From Candidatus Saccharimonadota bacterium (lineage in GTDB: Bacteria > Patescibacteriota > Saccharimonadia > Saccharimonadales > UBA4665), in NCBI GenBank assembly GCA_027365775.1, contig DAHXLX010000004.1, forward strand, positions 1 to 64,000: a stretch of 64,000 nucleotides of DNA, in the 5' to 3' direction. Both the position numbers and the translations under genes were made by a program. Of the stretch, positions 43,163-51,875 are shown in pieces (positions within the stretch are counted from its first letter, which is position 1; every line of letters begins with the position of its first letter). The notes beneath the pieces were generated by a model. That model did no database searches, had not been told where the DNA came from, and was given only the letters and a program-made list of their open reading frames with translations.

Positions 43163-44287
43163 ATGGCAATTAAGAAAAAACAAGACTTTGAAGGCGAGCG
43201 GGCGCTGGCCGAAGTATTATTTAACAGTATCGGCGATGGCGCCGTCACGACAGATGAATATGGACGTATAACCCGAATTAATCCTGCGGCGCAAGCGATT
43301 ATCGGCTATAGCGAAAAAGAAGCCATCGGGCAATGGCTGCCAAGGATATTCGAAGCCTATGACGACAACAATGAGCCGATATCGTTGATCGAAAGACCGG
43401 TAACCAGGGCTTTCGTATCCGGCAATGTTATTTCGGAGCGGACCATATACAAGCATAAAAGCGGCAAGCTGGTACCGATTGCGATGACCATCTCGCCGAT
43501 CATGGTCAAAAATGTGCCCATCGGTTGCATTGAAATATTCCGCGATATTACCCAGGAATATGAAGTCGACAAAATGAAGAGCGATTTTATATCCCTCGCC
43601 TCACACCAATTAAGAACACCTTTGTCGGCAATCAAGACGTATGCTCATATGCTTCTCGATGGCTTTATGGGGCAACTGACCAAACCGCAGATCAAATCCC
43701 TTAAGACTATCGTTTCAGCCTCCAACCGGATGAATGAAACTATCAGTACACTGCTTAATATTACCCGGATCGAAAGCGGTAGCGTAGTCGTCACCAAGAA
43801 ACCAGTATCGGTTGCTAGTGTCATCGAAGAAGTGGTGAACGAACACCGCTTAACCGCCAACGATAAGAATATAAGCTGTCGTATTGATCGTCCGAAAGAC
43901 AGCATCAAAATTATTTCTGACGGTGTCGTACTAAAAGAAATATTCAGCAACTTGGTCAGTAACGCCATCAAATACACGCCAGTAGGCGGCAATGTAACCA
44001 TTGCTCTTAAAACGACCGGCAGTCTGGTTGTCGTCTCGATCAAAGATACGGGCGTAGGTATACCAGAAGAATCAAGAGACAATGTATTCACGAAATTTTT
44101 CCGGGCGGATAATGTAATCCGGCAGGAAACATCCGGAATCGGTTTGGGGTTATATCTGGTCAAAGGATTGATCAATGAATTGGGCGGCGATGTCTGGTTT
44201 GACAGTAAAGTCAATGAAGGTTCGATATTTTATGTGTCTCTACCGCTTCTACCGCACACAATCAATACTCATACAGTTAAGAAATAG
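43163..44287 (+). CDS. PAS-domain sensor histidine kinase (soluble)
   Basis: A 374-residue protein. A PAS domain (about 15-135: FNSIGDGAVTTDEYGRITRINPAA) ends in EIFRDITQEYEVDK. HisKA has His148 in SHQLRTPL. The catalytic domain has NLVSNAIKYT (N box), KDTGVGIP (G1) and GIGLGLYLV (G2). There is no membrane helix. The lone receiver gene follows 60 bases later and is its likely partner. Its architecture parallels the kinase at 10025. Confidence 0.92.
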   Translation: MAIKKKQDFEGERALAEVLFNSIGDGAVTTDEYGRITRINPAAQAIIGYSEKEAIGQWLPRIFEAYDDNNEPISLIERPVTRAFVSGNVISERTIYKHKSGKLVPIAMTISPIMVKNVPIGCIEIFRDITQEYEVDKMKSDFISLASHQLRTPLSAIKTYAHMLLDGFMGQLTKPQIKSLKTIVSASNRMNETISTLLNITRIESGSVVVTKKPVSVASVIEEVVNEHRLTANDKNISCRIDRPKDSIKIISDGVVLKEIFSNLVSNAIKYTPVGGNVTIALKTTGSLVVVSIKDTGVGIPEESRDNVFTKFFRADNVIRQETSGIGLGLYLVKGLINELGGDVWFDSKVNEGSIFYVSLPLLPHTINTHTVKK

Positions 44288-44347
44288 ATATCAATTGTAA
44301 AAATTTGTGGCATAATGTTCACTGAAAAGAGGTAGACTTAAATATAT

Positions 44348-44740
44348 ATGGCAGACATACTAGTAGTAGAAGACGATAAAGACTTAAATGCAGCCTATAA
44401 AGTCATCCTGGAAAACGAAAAGCACCGGGTAAAAACCGCTTTTAACGGCCAGGAAGCACTTGAAGTACTGCAGCATTATACACCGGATCTTATATTACTT
44501 GATCTGTTGATGCCGATTATGGGTGGACTGGAATTGCTGGAGAAATATGATTTGAAGAAACATTCGAAAGCTAAAGTATTGATTTTCACTAACATGGAAA
44601 ACTCGCCGGAAGTAACCAAGGCCTATAATCTGGGAGCTACCAGATGCATTATAAAATCTTGGACAGCACCACAGAACTTATCAAAAGTTGTCAACGATAC
44701 GCTTAAGCTAAAAAACAGCCAACTCAGGCTATCGAGTTAG
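44348..44740 (+). CDS. Single-domain response regulator (CheY-like)
   Basis: 130 residues, receiver domain only. It has the acidic pair EDD near residue 9, phospho-acceptor Asp52 in LILLDLLMP, a Thr in IFTNM and Lys in CIIKSW. There is no output domain, so it must act by protein contact or phosphotransfer. It follows the soluble kinase gene at 43163. Its end overlaps the convergent Crp/Fnr gene by 17 bp. Confidence 0.92.
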   Translation: MADILVVEDDKDLNAAYKVILENEKHRVKTAFNGQEALEVLQHYTPDLILLDLLMPIMGGLELLEKYDLKKHSKAKVLIFTNMENSPEVTKAYNLGATRCIIKSWTAPQNLSKVVNDTLKLKNSQLRLSS

Positions 44741-45425
44741 TGCCGGCCGGTGCCAGTTCGGCAATATACTGATCGTTTAAGATAGACTGTAGATTTTTCA
44801 AATTCACGGTGTAGGGTTGATTCTTGCCATAATTTATTACGCCGATAGTCTTTAATTTATTGAGTTCGGTAGCGGCAGTTTCCCGGGTCAATCCAGTTAG
44901 ATTGGCAAAGTCCTGATGGGTTAAGTGCAAGCGTATTTCCCAGACATAGTCGCTGATTCGTTTGCCCTGGGTAACCGACAAATAGTGAAGGGTATACATC
45001 AGTTTTTCATTAGCCCGTGAATGCTGTAACGCATTTAGCTGCATCGATAAACCCAACTGACTGTCGACGTAGCGATCCAATTCGGCTATCACCATATCGG
45101 GGTGCGAAAGTACAAACGACACGAATTCTGTTCTGGGTATCAGATAAACGCTACATACAGGCGTAAACGCTTCATAGTAATATATCGCGCTCGGCACCTT
45201 ATCATAGATCCAAGTGCCGGGAAAACTGTCATGTTCAGTAAAAAAACCAACTGGCTTCTCGTCGCCGTGGATACTAAGGTTATATGCCTTGACGACTCCT
45301 TCTTTAATCACAAACGTACTGCGTGGCGCTTCACCCTGAAAAATAATAATTTCGCCCTTAGTGTAAGTCCGTGTCGGGTAATCCTTTACAAAACCGGTCA
45401 GGATTTGCTTATACTTTTCCGTCAT
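44724..45425 (-). CDS. Crp/Fnr family transcriptional regulator
   Basis: A 233-residue protein. The cyclic-nucleotide-binding-like beta barrel (about 15-125) contains KGEIIIFQGEAPRSTFVIKEGVVKAYN. The dimer helix follows, then a winged helix-turn-helix with LTHQDFANLTGLTRETAATELNKL. The FNR cysteines are absent, so it is not an oxygen-sensing iron-sulfur protein. The phosphate-binding cassette for cAMP is weak, so the ligand is unknown. It lies next to a two-component pair. Confidence 0.88.
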   Translation of the reverse strand: MTEKYKQILTGFVKDYPTRTYTKGEIIIFQGEAPRSTFVIKEGVVKAYNLSIHGDEKPVGFFTEHDSFPGTWIYDKVPSAIYYYEAFTPVCSVYLIPRTEFVSFVLSHPDMVIAELDRYVDSQLGLSMQLNALQHSRANEKLMYTLHYLSVTQGKRISDYVWEIRLHLTHQDFANLTGLTRETAATELNKLKTIGVINYGKNQPYTVNLKNLQSILNDQYIAELAPAGTNSIA

Positions 45426-45474
45426 TCTAAAATTAGTCTACTCTTAACCTAAGCCTTTCGCCACAGTTAGCTGA

Positions 45475-45576
45475 CTATTTTTTAGGCTGGCTGACAAGTT
45501 TCTCATAGAATTTCTTTAATCGACGTTGATGATATTTCTCGTACTTAAGCACCAAGTCTGATAAATCCGCTGCCAT
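45475..45576 (-). CDS. Candidate 33-residue basic peptide
   Basis: From ATG 45576 the frame reads MAADLSDLVLKYEKYHQRRL and ends LVSQPKK before TAG. It is highly helical and basic. A perfect AAAGGAGG lies 28 bases upstream, too far for this ATG, so start or use is uncertain. It sits between the Crp/Fnr gene and the membrane gene at 45742, where no other gene explains the 316-base gap. Confidence 0.3.
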   Translation of the reverse strand: MAADLSDLVLKYEKYHQRRLKKFYEKLVSQPKK

Positions 45577-45741
45577 ATTTTCTACGGTTAATCTGATTCA
45601 ACCGCCTCCTTTCTCCCGATTAAAAAATAGTATGTATGTTTTACAGCCTATTTTAATTGATTACAAGCTTAGTGTCCGTCAAATAAATGTATTTTAGCTG
45701 TAAACTAGATGACAAATATTCAGTTATAGTTATAGCTAACA

Positions 45742-46617
45742 ATGTCCAAGAAAACACTGAGGGCTTCAGCCGCAATATTACTGCTAATTATCATATTGGC
45801 ACTGTTCGCATATTACATTAATAGCCATCCGGCGATAATCGCCGCCCTTAAACATATCCGACCCTGGTTGTTGGTCGTATTACTCGGCTGTTACTTGTTG
45901 ATGCTTGCCTGGTGGATGGGAATATATAACGCAACACTTGATCTATGCGCCAAACCGCTTAAGCTTAAAGAAAACTTTTTGTTAACCACTTATTCCACCT
46001 TAGCCAATTTTTTTTTGCCATTGCAGAGCGGGCCCGGAATCAGAGCAGCATACTTAAAACGCAAACACAAAGTGCCAATATCCAGTTATCTGCTTTCCAG
46101 CCTCATTTACTACGCTGTTTATGCGGTAATTAGTGCCGGTTTTCTGTTTATCGGCAGCAGGTATTGGTGGTTGGCATTCCCGGCAATAATAACCGCCGCA
46201 ATTATCAGCTTGACGGTAATAAAATTTGCAAAAAAACGGTTCCAAAAAAAGAATCCTAAGTTGGATCTAAATTTAAGTCGAAAAGTTCTAACCAGATTAA
46301 TCCTGTTGACAATCGGACAAGTTGCTACCCAGGCATTGATCTACGGCTTGGAGCTGCATAGTCTCGGATTTCACACCTCACTCCGTAGAGTGCTAAGTTA
46401 TACCGGTGCCGCTAATTTTGCCCTTTTCGTCGCCCTAACACCTGGAGCAATTGGCTTCCGTGAAGCATTCCTGGAATTCTCTCGCCGCCTGCATCACTAT
46501 TCGACCAATGCCATTCTTAGCGCCAATCTGATCGATCGCGGTGTGTTTGTGTTCTTCTTAGGTCTGCTGTTCTTAGTCACACTGGCAACTCATGCCCATG
46601 ACCGGCTGAAAGTTTAA
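45742..46617 (+). CDS. LPG-synthase-type membrane protein, diverged
   Basis: A 291-residue protein with about seven helices. It has the same family plan as 42107-43093: FFLPLQSGPGIRAAYLKRKHKV (the MLPS-G-G-x-x-R-x-x-YL segment) and VALTPGAIGFREAFLEF (the TPGGxGxxE segment, here without the double glycine). Likely a lipid-handling membrane protein. It is followed by a small gene and a two-component pair in the same direction. TATAGC near the ATG is a weak -10. Confidence 0.78.
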   Translation: MSKKTLRASAAILLLIIILALFAYYINSHPAIIAALKHIRPWLLVVLLGCYLLMLAWWMGIYNATLDLCAKPLKLKENFLLTTYSTLANFFLPLQSGPGIRAAYLKRKHKVPISSYLLSSLIYYAVYAVISAGFLFIGSRYWWLAFPAIITAAIISLTVIKFAKKRFQKKNPKLDLNLSRKVLTRLILLTIGQVATQALIYGLELHSLGFHTSLRRVLSYTGAANFALFVALTPGAIGFREAFLEFSRRLHHYSTNAILSANLIDRGVFVFFLGLLFLVTLATHAHDRLKV

Positions 46618-46669
46618 AAACGCCTATGCTTGCAATTTATTCGAACTTTCCTATACTGCTATGTTGTTT

Positions 46670-46948
46670 ATGTATGAACACGGAGCCGATTTGGAAGCAA
46701 AATCTAATCTCGAAGTAGTGACCACTTATCCTATAGGCAGGCAAATAGCACAACTGCTTTCTTATACCAGTATCGGTCCGGCTTATGACAACCCGAAACA
46801 GCCGGAAAGGTGGCAGTCAGCAGAAGTATTGCAGACAACCGCGGCTTTAATCCGTTTAATCAATGGATTGGGTTACCAAATAGTTCCACGCCCGACAGAA
46901 ACAGCACTGGACGATACGCCAGAGCCACCTTCAACATATATCGGTTAA
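46670..46948 (+). CDS. Small hypothetical protein
   Basis: 92 residues from ATG 46670 (MYEHGADLEAKSNLEVVTTY), ending in a Pro- and Asp-rich tail. TATACT at 46652-46657 lies 12 bases before this ATG; the ATG at 46661 is only 3 bases from the box, so the later start is preferred. I do not recognise the protein. It lies 43 bases before the OmpR-type regulator. Confidence 0.5.
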   Translation: MYEHGADLEAKSNLEVVTTYPIGRQIAQLLSYTSIGPAYDNPKQPERWQSAEVLQTTAALIRLINGLGYQIVPRPTETALDDTPEPPSTYIG

Positions 46949-46977
46949 AGATATCAGCTTTTTTTCAACCAGTTCGT

Positions 46978-46983
46978 TATACT
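46978..46983 (+). promoter_or_regulatory. -10 box (TATACT) of the response regulator gene
   Basis: TATACT ends 8 bases before ATG 46992. No ribosome site is seen. A leaderless mRNA is likely. Confidence 0.5.
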
Positions 46984-46991
46984 GTTCATCA

Positions 46992-47669
46992 ATGCGAGTA
47001 TTATTCGTAGAAGATGAAGAAAAGATAGCCAAAGCCGTCAAACGCGGTCTGGAAATCAAGGGTTATGCCGTTGATACCGTAGCCGATGCCGATTCAGGAT
47101 TAAGCTACGCCGTTGACCCTGATTATGACATCATCATATTGGACCGGATGCTACCCGGCAGTATGGACGGCATCGAAGTTGCCAAAAAAGCCAGAGAAGA
47201 AGGTCAAAAAGCACCGATTATTATCCTGACTGCTCGCGGCAGTATAGACGATCGGGTGGAAGGATTGAACTCCGGTGCCGACGATTATTTGATCAAACCC
47301 TTTTCTTTTTCCGAACTGGTAGCCAGGATGCAAGCTTTAATGCGTCGACCACCGATTGCTACCGGAACAGTTTTGGAATACGCCGACTTAAAACTCGACC
47401 CGGCCAAATACGAAGTCCAGCGTGATACCACGCCGATTAAGTTATCGAACAAAGAATTCGCCTTGCTGGAATACTTTATACGGCATGCCGAACAAGTATT
47501 GACCAAGGACATGATCATCAATCATGTCTGGAATGAAGACGCTATCGTCATGCCGAACACGGTCGAAGTATACATCGGCTATCTGAGAGCTAAAATTGAC
47601 CGGCCTTTCCCGAACAAACCGCAGCTAATCAATACCGTCCGGGGTTTTGGCTACAAGCTCAGCCACTAA
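46992..47669 (+). CDS. OmpR/PhoB-family response regulator
   Basis: 225 residues. The receiver domain has EDEEK near residue 7, Asp51 in IILDRMLPG, Thr in LTARG and Lys in LIKPFSF. The winged-helix output domain has SNKEFALLEYFIRHAEQVLTKD and VEVYIGYLRAKID, ending in TVRGFGYKL. It binds DNA when phosphorylated. The cognate membrane kinase starts 25 bases downstream. Confidence 0.95.
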   Translation: MRVLFVEDEEKIAKAVKRGLEIKGYAVDTVADADSGLSYAVDPDYDIIILDRMLPGSMDGIEVAKKAREEGQKAPIIILTARGSIDDRVEGLNSGADDYLIKPFSFSELVARMQALMRRPPIATGTVLEYADLKLDPAKYEVQRDTTPIKLSNKEFALLEYFIRHAEQVLTKDMIINHVWNEDAIVMPNTVEVYIGYLRAKIDRPFPNKPQLINTVRGFGYKLSH

Positions 47670-47694
47670 AGTGGCATAATCATTTACATTAGCC

Positions 47695-48696
47695 ATGTTT
47701 AGAAATGCTACTTTCAAGCTAACAATATCTTATCTGTGCGTTGTAATGGTAATCAGCCTGATATTCAGTGCTGTTGTCTATCGGGTCGGCTCCGATAACC
47801 TGGCGTACGGACTCAACCGTGAATCGCGCTTGCTGTCTAGTGAATTTCCGATCTTTAATGGCACCCAATACGCCCAACCCAGCCCTGCCACATTAAACAG
47901 TGGCCGGCAACGCCTGCTTGACCAATTGATACTTACCAATTTGCTGGTACTGATCGGTGCCGGATTCATCAGCTATTTCCTGGCGAGGGAAACACTTAAA
48001 CCGATCGAGGATGCCCATGACCAGCAGCAGCGGTTTACGGCCGACGTCTCACACGAGCTAAGAACGCCGTTAACCGCACTGAAAATGGAATCGGAAGTCG
48101 CCCTAATCGACGATAAAATGAACACTGCTGAACTCAGACAGGTTATCACCAGTAACATTGAAGAGGCTGCCAAACTGGATACCTTGATCAACAACCTGCT
48201 TAAACTCACCAGATTGGAAGCCGGCGAGTTTCAGCAGCAGTTCGCTGTCGTCAATCTAAACCAGGTACTTGATGAAGCAGCTGCCGAGATAGCCCCCCAA
48301 GCCAATCGGCGTGGTATCGAGTTAAGGTTGATCAACAAAGGCAACGTTAGCGTTAACGGTGATCGCGACAGTTTACTCCAGCTGGCGGTAATTTTTCTCG
48401 ACAATGCGGTTAAGTACAGCACCAAGGAAACCGTCGTCAAAGCTTACGTAACTGAGAAAAACAACCTGCCGCAACTGATCGTCGAAGATCAGGGCCCGGG
48501 TATTGCCCCGGCTGACCTGGAACATATTTTCGACCGTTTTTACCGAGCCGACAACGGCCGTTCCGGCAGTAGCGGTTTCGGACTCGGTCTGTCGATTGCG
48601 AAACTGATTGCCGACATCCACCACGCCGATATCACTATTTCCAGCCAGTTAAAAAAAGGCACCAAAGCAATTGTCAGCTTCGGCGTTAAAGGATAA
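47695..48696 (+). CDS. Membrane sensor histidine kinase
   Basis: 333 residues. Two membrane helices (about 8-30 and 79-101) flank a short extracytoplasmic loop of about 50 residues. HisKA has His120 in DVSHELRTPL, and the HATPase domain has FLDNAVKYS (N box), EDQGPGIAP (G1) and GFGLGLSI (G2). The small sensor loop suggests sensing of membrane state or ions. Pairs with the regulator at 46992. Confidence 0.93.
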   Translation: MFRNATFKLTISYLCVVMVISLIFSAVVYRVGSDNLAYGLNRESRLLSSEFPIFNGTQYAQPSPATLNSGRQRLLDQLILTNLLVLIGAGFISYFLARETLKPIEDAHDQQQRFTADVSHELRTPLTALKMESEVALIDDKMNTAELRQVITSNIEEAAKLDTLINNLLKLTRLEAGEFQQQFAVVNLNQVLDEAAAEIAPQANRRGIELRLINKGNVSVNGDRDSLLQLAVIFLDNAVKYSTKETVVKAYVTEKNNLPQLIVEDQGPGIAPADLEHIFDRFYRADNGRSGSSGFGLGLSIAKLIADIHHADITISSQLKKGTKAIVSFGVKG

Positions 48697-49307
48697 TAGA
48701 CGACTGCCACTCAAATTGTTAGCCGGTTATGTTTTTGATGGCATAGCAACAAAGCCACTACTGAAGGAGAGTGCACATACTCAGCATATAAAAACTACAT
48801 AAAGGCATAGAGCTAGCGAAACAAGCCTAAGTCTCGACTGTCAGAGCTTGACATATGTTTGATGCTCGTCGTCGTCACCGCGGTCCAGCGTTATTATGAT
48901 TAATGGGCATAGCTTGTTTGTTAGGCTTCGCCGGGTTACTAATCATCATCACGGCAGTCTGGTTTGGCGTATCCTGCTACATTAATTAATAGCTGTGGCC
49001 GTGGAGGAGTGCACTACAAAATTGATGGTAAAGCCATGTCTTCGTTTCGGCATAATAACGTAACTGAACCTTGTCAAGCTAATATCTATAAACTAGAGTG
49101 TTTAAGTAGTAATATAGTTTTATTTTTGCCGTAAGCTCTGTAGCTGAGCGGGAAGGCATAAGATATTCCAACCCGAAGATAAGTAACTATCGATGGCAAA
49201 CCTTTTTGTTAAAAACTACCAGTTTCCCGAGCGTAATTTGCACTATACTGGTTAGATAGCAGGCGAACAGTGCTCAGTTTGTCGTAGTAAGCATCAAGGA
49301 TGCGGTC
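48697..49307. other. Long intergenic stretch with one interrupted small ORF
   Basis: No intact gene is supported over about 610 bases. It contains the TGA-interrupted ORF at 48855-48989 and a TATACT box at 49244-49249 that may serve the next gene. No RNA gene is recognised. Confidence 0.4.
48855..48989 (+). pseudogene. Small membrane-protein ORF interrupted by an in-frame TGA
   Basis: From ATG 48855 the frame encodes MFDARRRHRGPALL, then TGA (48897-48899), then LMGIACLLGFAGLLIIITAV and WFGVSCYIN to TAA. Read through, it is a 44-residue protein with a basic N-terminus and one long hydrophobic helix, a typical small membrane protein. A TGG-to-TGA change would explain the stop. The ATG four codons later could give a shorter 28-residue peptide. 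Confidence 0.4.
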
Positions 49308-49661
49308 TTGAGCTTACCAATCACTCGATGGCGAGACCACAACCAAAAAACCAAAGGTTTGATGTCTGTGGGCACTAACGTCGATCGTCCCCAACAAGAT
49401 CTCCTCCACAGCTGGTCGGCTATATGGCTATGGTGCCTACCTATTCTCGGATTAATTATCGCCGATAGCTTGTACTGCTATCAGCGGCTTTCATTCTCTA
49501 TAGCCGGAACAGTAATCATTGTTGCATCGTTTTGGATCAGCGCGGCTTGTTACGCAAATGGCCGAGACTGTAACCGTCTCCACTGTAAGATTGACTATGC
49601 CCTTCCATTGCTTGGATTGGCGGGCTTGGCTAACTTTATACAGGCAGTGTCATTCGCTTAG
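49308..49661 (+). CDS. Small membrane protein with C-x3-HC motif
   Basis: 117 residues from TTG 49308, which has AAGGA 7 bases upstream. ATG 49362 (99 residues) is an alternative. Three membrane helices, with ACYANGRDCNRLHCKI between helices 2 and 3. This resembles a group of small membrane proteins with an N-x3-CxRxHC motif, but the match is from memory and tentative. The cysteines and histidine could bind a metal. It lies between the two-component genes and the terminal-oxidase operon, on the opposite strand to the latter. Confidence 0.5.
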   Translation: MSLPITRWRDHNQKTKGLMSVGTNVDRPQQDLLHSWSAIWLWCLPILGLIIADSLYCYQRLSFSIAGTVIIVASFWISAACYANGRDCNRLHCKIDYALPLLGLAGLANFIQAVSFA

Positions 49662-50017
49662 TCTGCCAATACGAACATATTTGCGATAGTCATAGCCTTA
49701 AGTTTTTTAGCTGAGTACCTATATAACAGAGCACATTAAAATAGGGGGCAGCGCTAGAACGATTGGTTTGAACAAACGAAAACAGCCCAAACTCCATATC
49801 GCTGCGCCTTAGGTTGAACAAACGGTTAAAGCTCTTGGCAGTAGGAGGCCTATCATCAGCACAGAATTACCAGGCTGGACGCATTAGCTGAAGACGAAAA
49901 ACTTTAAATAGCTAAGCCTATATTGGCATCTACTGGGCTTGAGAGTAAAAAGTATATTGCCGGTTCCTATTTTATACTAAGCTTAGATTAGCATAAGCAA
50001 AATTCTGCTTTGGTCAA
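49662..50017. other. Intergenic region downstream of cyoE
   Basis: About 350 bases with no ORF I would support. It has an 11-base direct repeat TTGAACAAACG at 49768-49778 and 49814-49824. It ends with a weak stem (AAGCA ... TGCTT, 49994-50015) near the cyoE stop that might help end the oxidase transcript. Confidence 0.35.
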
Positions 50018-50866
50018 TTATCGAAAGCCAATTGCCAACGACATAACAAGCATGACTATCAGTGACGATAAAAACGATCGTTTGGCCCAGTCCTCAATTC
50101 TGCTGCTAAACAGACCTCTAAGATTAAGCGCCAACCAAAAAATTGACACCAAGCCCATGACTATTAAATACACGATGCTAACCGGTGCATAACGGTAGAG
50201 AAGCATCGCAAGTAAGGCAAATGCCACCGTATAAAATAGCATCCAATAAGCGGTGGCACGCTTGCCGATAGTTATCGGCATAGAAGGTATACCGGCCGAG
50301 CGGTAGTCGGCATCACGATAGATGGCAATCGCATAGAAATGCGGCATCTGCCATACCAGCATCATCAAACCGATAACAAGCGCCGCTGCATCGATCCGGC
50401 CGCTATAGGCAACATAACCACCGACGATTGGCGTGGCTCCGGAAACGCTGCCAATAAGTGTCGAGTGATAAGTCCGCCGTTTGGAAATCGTGTAAGCAGT
50501 CGTATACACGCTAAAGCCCAGCAAACCGATCAGCATCGTTAAAACATTGTCCATGATCAATAACATCAACGTCCCGATTAATACTAAACCCGCCGCCATA
50601 ATAGCTCCATTGATTAAGGGTACAGCTCCGGTTACCGAAGGCCGGTTCTTAGTCCGCTCCATTTTAAGGTCGATGTCCCGGTCATATAGGTTGTTGACAA
50701 TGCAAGCGGCGGCAACTATAAACGTAAATCCGATAATCACGCCCGAAAACGAACTAAGCTTAATATCCAACTTACTGGCCAGCAGATAGCCGGCTATCGT
50801 AGTCAGCAGATTGGCGTAAACAATGCCCGGTTTGCATAACCGGTAATAGGATTTAGCCTGGCTCAT
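50018..50866 (-). CDS. cyoE: Protoheme IX farnesyltransferase (heme O synthase)
   Basis: 282 residues with about nine membrane helices. The first conserved loop is NNLYDRDIDLKMERTKNRP, with the two Asp-rich motifs of the UbiA family. It adds a farnesyl group to heme B to make heme O for the bo3 oxidase. Last gene of the cyo operon, its ATG overlapping cyoD stop by 4 bp. No heme-synthesis genes are in the window. Confidence 0.95.
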   Translation of the reverse strand: MSQAKSYYRLCKPGIVYANLLTTIAGYLLASKLDIKLSSFSGVIIGFTFIVAAACIVNNLYDRDIDLKMERTKNRPSVTGAVPLINGAIMAAGLVLIGTLMLLIMDNVLTMLIGLLGFSVYTTAYTISKRRTYHSTLIGSVSGATPIVGGYVAYSGRIDAAALVIGLMMLVWQMPHFYAIAIYRDADYRSAGIPSMPITIGKRATAYWMLFYTVAFALLAMLLYRYAPVSIVYLIVMGLVSIFWLALNLRGLFSSRIEDWAKRSFLSSLIVMLVMSLAIGFR

Positions 50867-51255
50867 AGATTGTTCTGGTTATTCATGTATTGGACCATTT
50901 GCTTGGTGTTCATCATCCGACCATTCAAGCTATTCATAATCCAGATCGATCCGGCAACCAGAATAAAAACGATCAGCATCATCGTCAGCATAACCATTAG
51001 TTTAAGTCTGGGACTAAATTCACGACCGACATGTAAAAAATATATTAATTGGACCGCAAATTGGGCTAAAGCCAGCGTTGCCAACAACGCCACCATGATC
51101 GGCTTATCCAGCAAGCCGTAGCGTGCCAGCAGGTAAGCCGTCATCGTCAAGATGATCGATGAACCAAAACCAATGACATAGCCTTTTAGGGTGGCCTGTT
51201 CCGGCTGATGCCGCGACACCAACACGTCCACATCGTCCGCTCTAAGACTACTCAT
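50863..51255 (-). CDS. cyoD: Cytochrome o ubiquinol oxidase subunit IV
   Basis: 130 residues, three membrane helices (TLKGYVIGFGSSIILTMTAYLL, MVALLATLALAQFAVQLIYFLH, LMVMLTMMLIVFILVAGSIWIM), with the LHVG block typical of subunit IV. It helps assembly of subunits I and II. It overlaps cyoC and cyoE by 4 bp on each side. Confidence 0.92.
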   Translation of the reverse strand: MSSLRADDVDVLVSRHQPEQATLKGYVIGFGSSIILTMTAYLLARYGLLDKPIMVALLATLALAQFAVQLIYFLHVGREFSPRLKLMVMLTMMLIVFILVAGSIWIMNSLNGRMMNTKQMVQYMNNQNNL

Positions 51256-51875
51256 ACTTTAATTACCCCAAACAAATACACAATTGTAAAGATAAATATC
51301 CAAACTACATCCAGAAAATGCCAGAACAAGCTTAGCATCCGGATCCGCTTCAGTGTACCATCAGTAATACCGCGTTTGATGACAAAGGCGACCATTACCG
51401 CCATCCAAAGCAACCCGATGGTTATATGTAGGCCATGCGTGCCTACCAACGTAAAATATGAACTGAGAAATCCGCTCCGTCGCCAACTATCGCCCATAGC
51501 CACAAACTTGTGAAATTCATTTATTTCCAGTGCCAGGAATGTCGCACCAAGCAGAAATGTAACCGCAAACCAGAACACAACACGGTTTTTGTGCCGCTGC
51601 TGGGCGCTGAGAACCGCCAGTCCGCAGGTGAAGCTGCTGGTTAACAACGCCAGCGTTTCCGCCAGCACGTAAGGTAGACTGAACAAGTCGGCGGCGGTCG
51701 GCCCGCCGAAAGTATTGTGCCTTAATACCGCAAAAGTTGCGAACAGGCTGGCAAACAGCACGCAGTCGGTCATCAGATAAACCCAGAAACCGAAAATCGT
51801 TTTGGACTCTTTGTCGTACTTGGCTATCAGCTTGTTTGTCCGGGCCAGTCTTAAGGCGGGGCTTATTTCGCTCAT
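51252..51875 (-). CDS. cyoC: Cytochrome o ubiquinol oxidase subunit III
   Basis: 207 residues, five membrane helices. It shows FGFWVYLMTDCVLFASLFATF and, near the C-terminus, VGTHGLHITIGLLW and LFWHFLDVVWIFIFTIVYL, as in heme-copper oxidase subunit III. Overlaps cyoB and cyoD by 4 bp. Confidence 0.94.
   Translation of the reverse strand: MSEISPALRLARTNKLIAKYDKESKTIFGFWVYLMTDCVLFASLFATFAVLRHNTFGGPTAADLFSLPYVLAETLALLTSSFTCGLAVLSAQQRHKNRVVFWFAVTFLLGATFLALEINEFHKFVAMGDSWRRSGFLSSYFTLVGTHGLHITIGLLWMAVMVAFVIKRGITDGTLKRIRMLSLFWHFLDVVWIFIFTIVYLFGVIKV

Noticed and set aside
44724-45425. FNR-type oxygen sensor controlling the cyo operon
   Set aside because: The protein lacks the FNR cysteines, and I find no TTGAT-N4-ATCAA site before cyoA.
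48855-48989. Recoded TGA (glycine or tryptophan) as the genetic code of this organism
   Set aside because: Many genes here end in TGA, several within ATGA overlaps that join real genes, so TGA is a normal stop.
49130-49200. tRNA-like string (GTAGCTGAGCGGGAAGGC)
   Set aside because: A D-arm-like piece is present, but there is no T-loop, acceptor pairing or anticodon stem.
49768-49824. 11-base direct repeat TTGAACAAACG as a possible mobile-element or CRISPR remnant
   Set aside because: Only two copies, no spacer regularity, no inverted repeats and no transposase or cas gene nearby.
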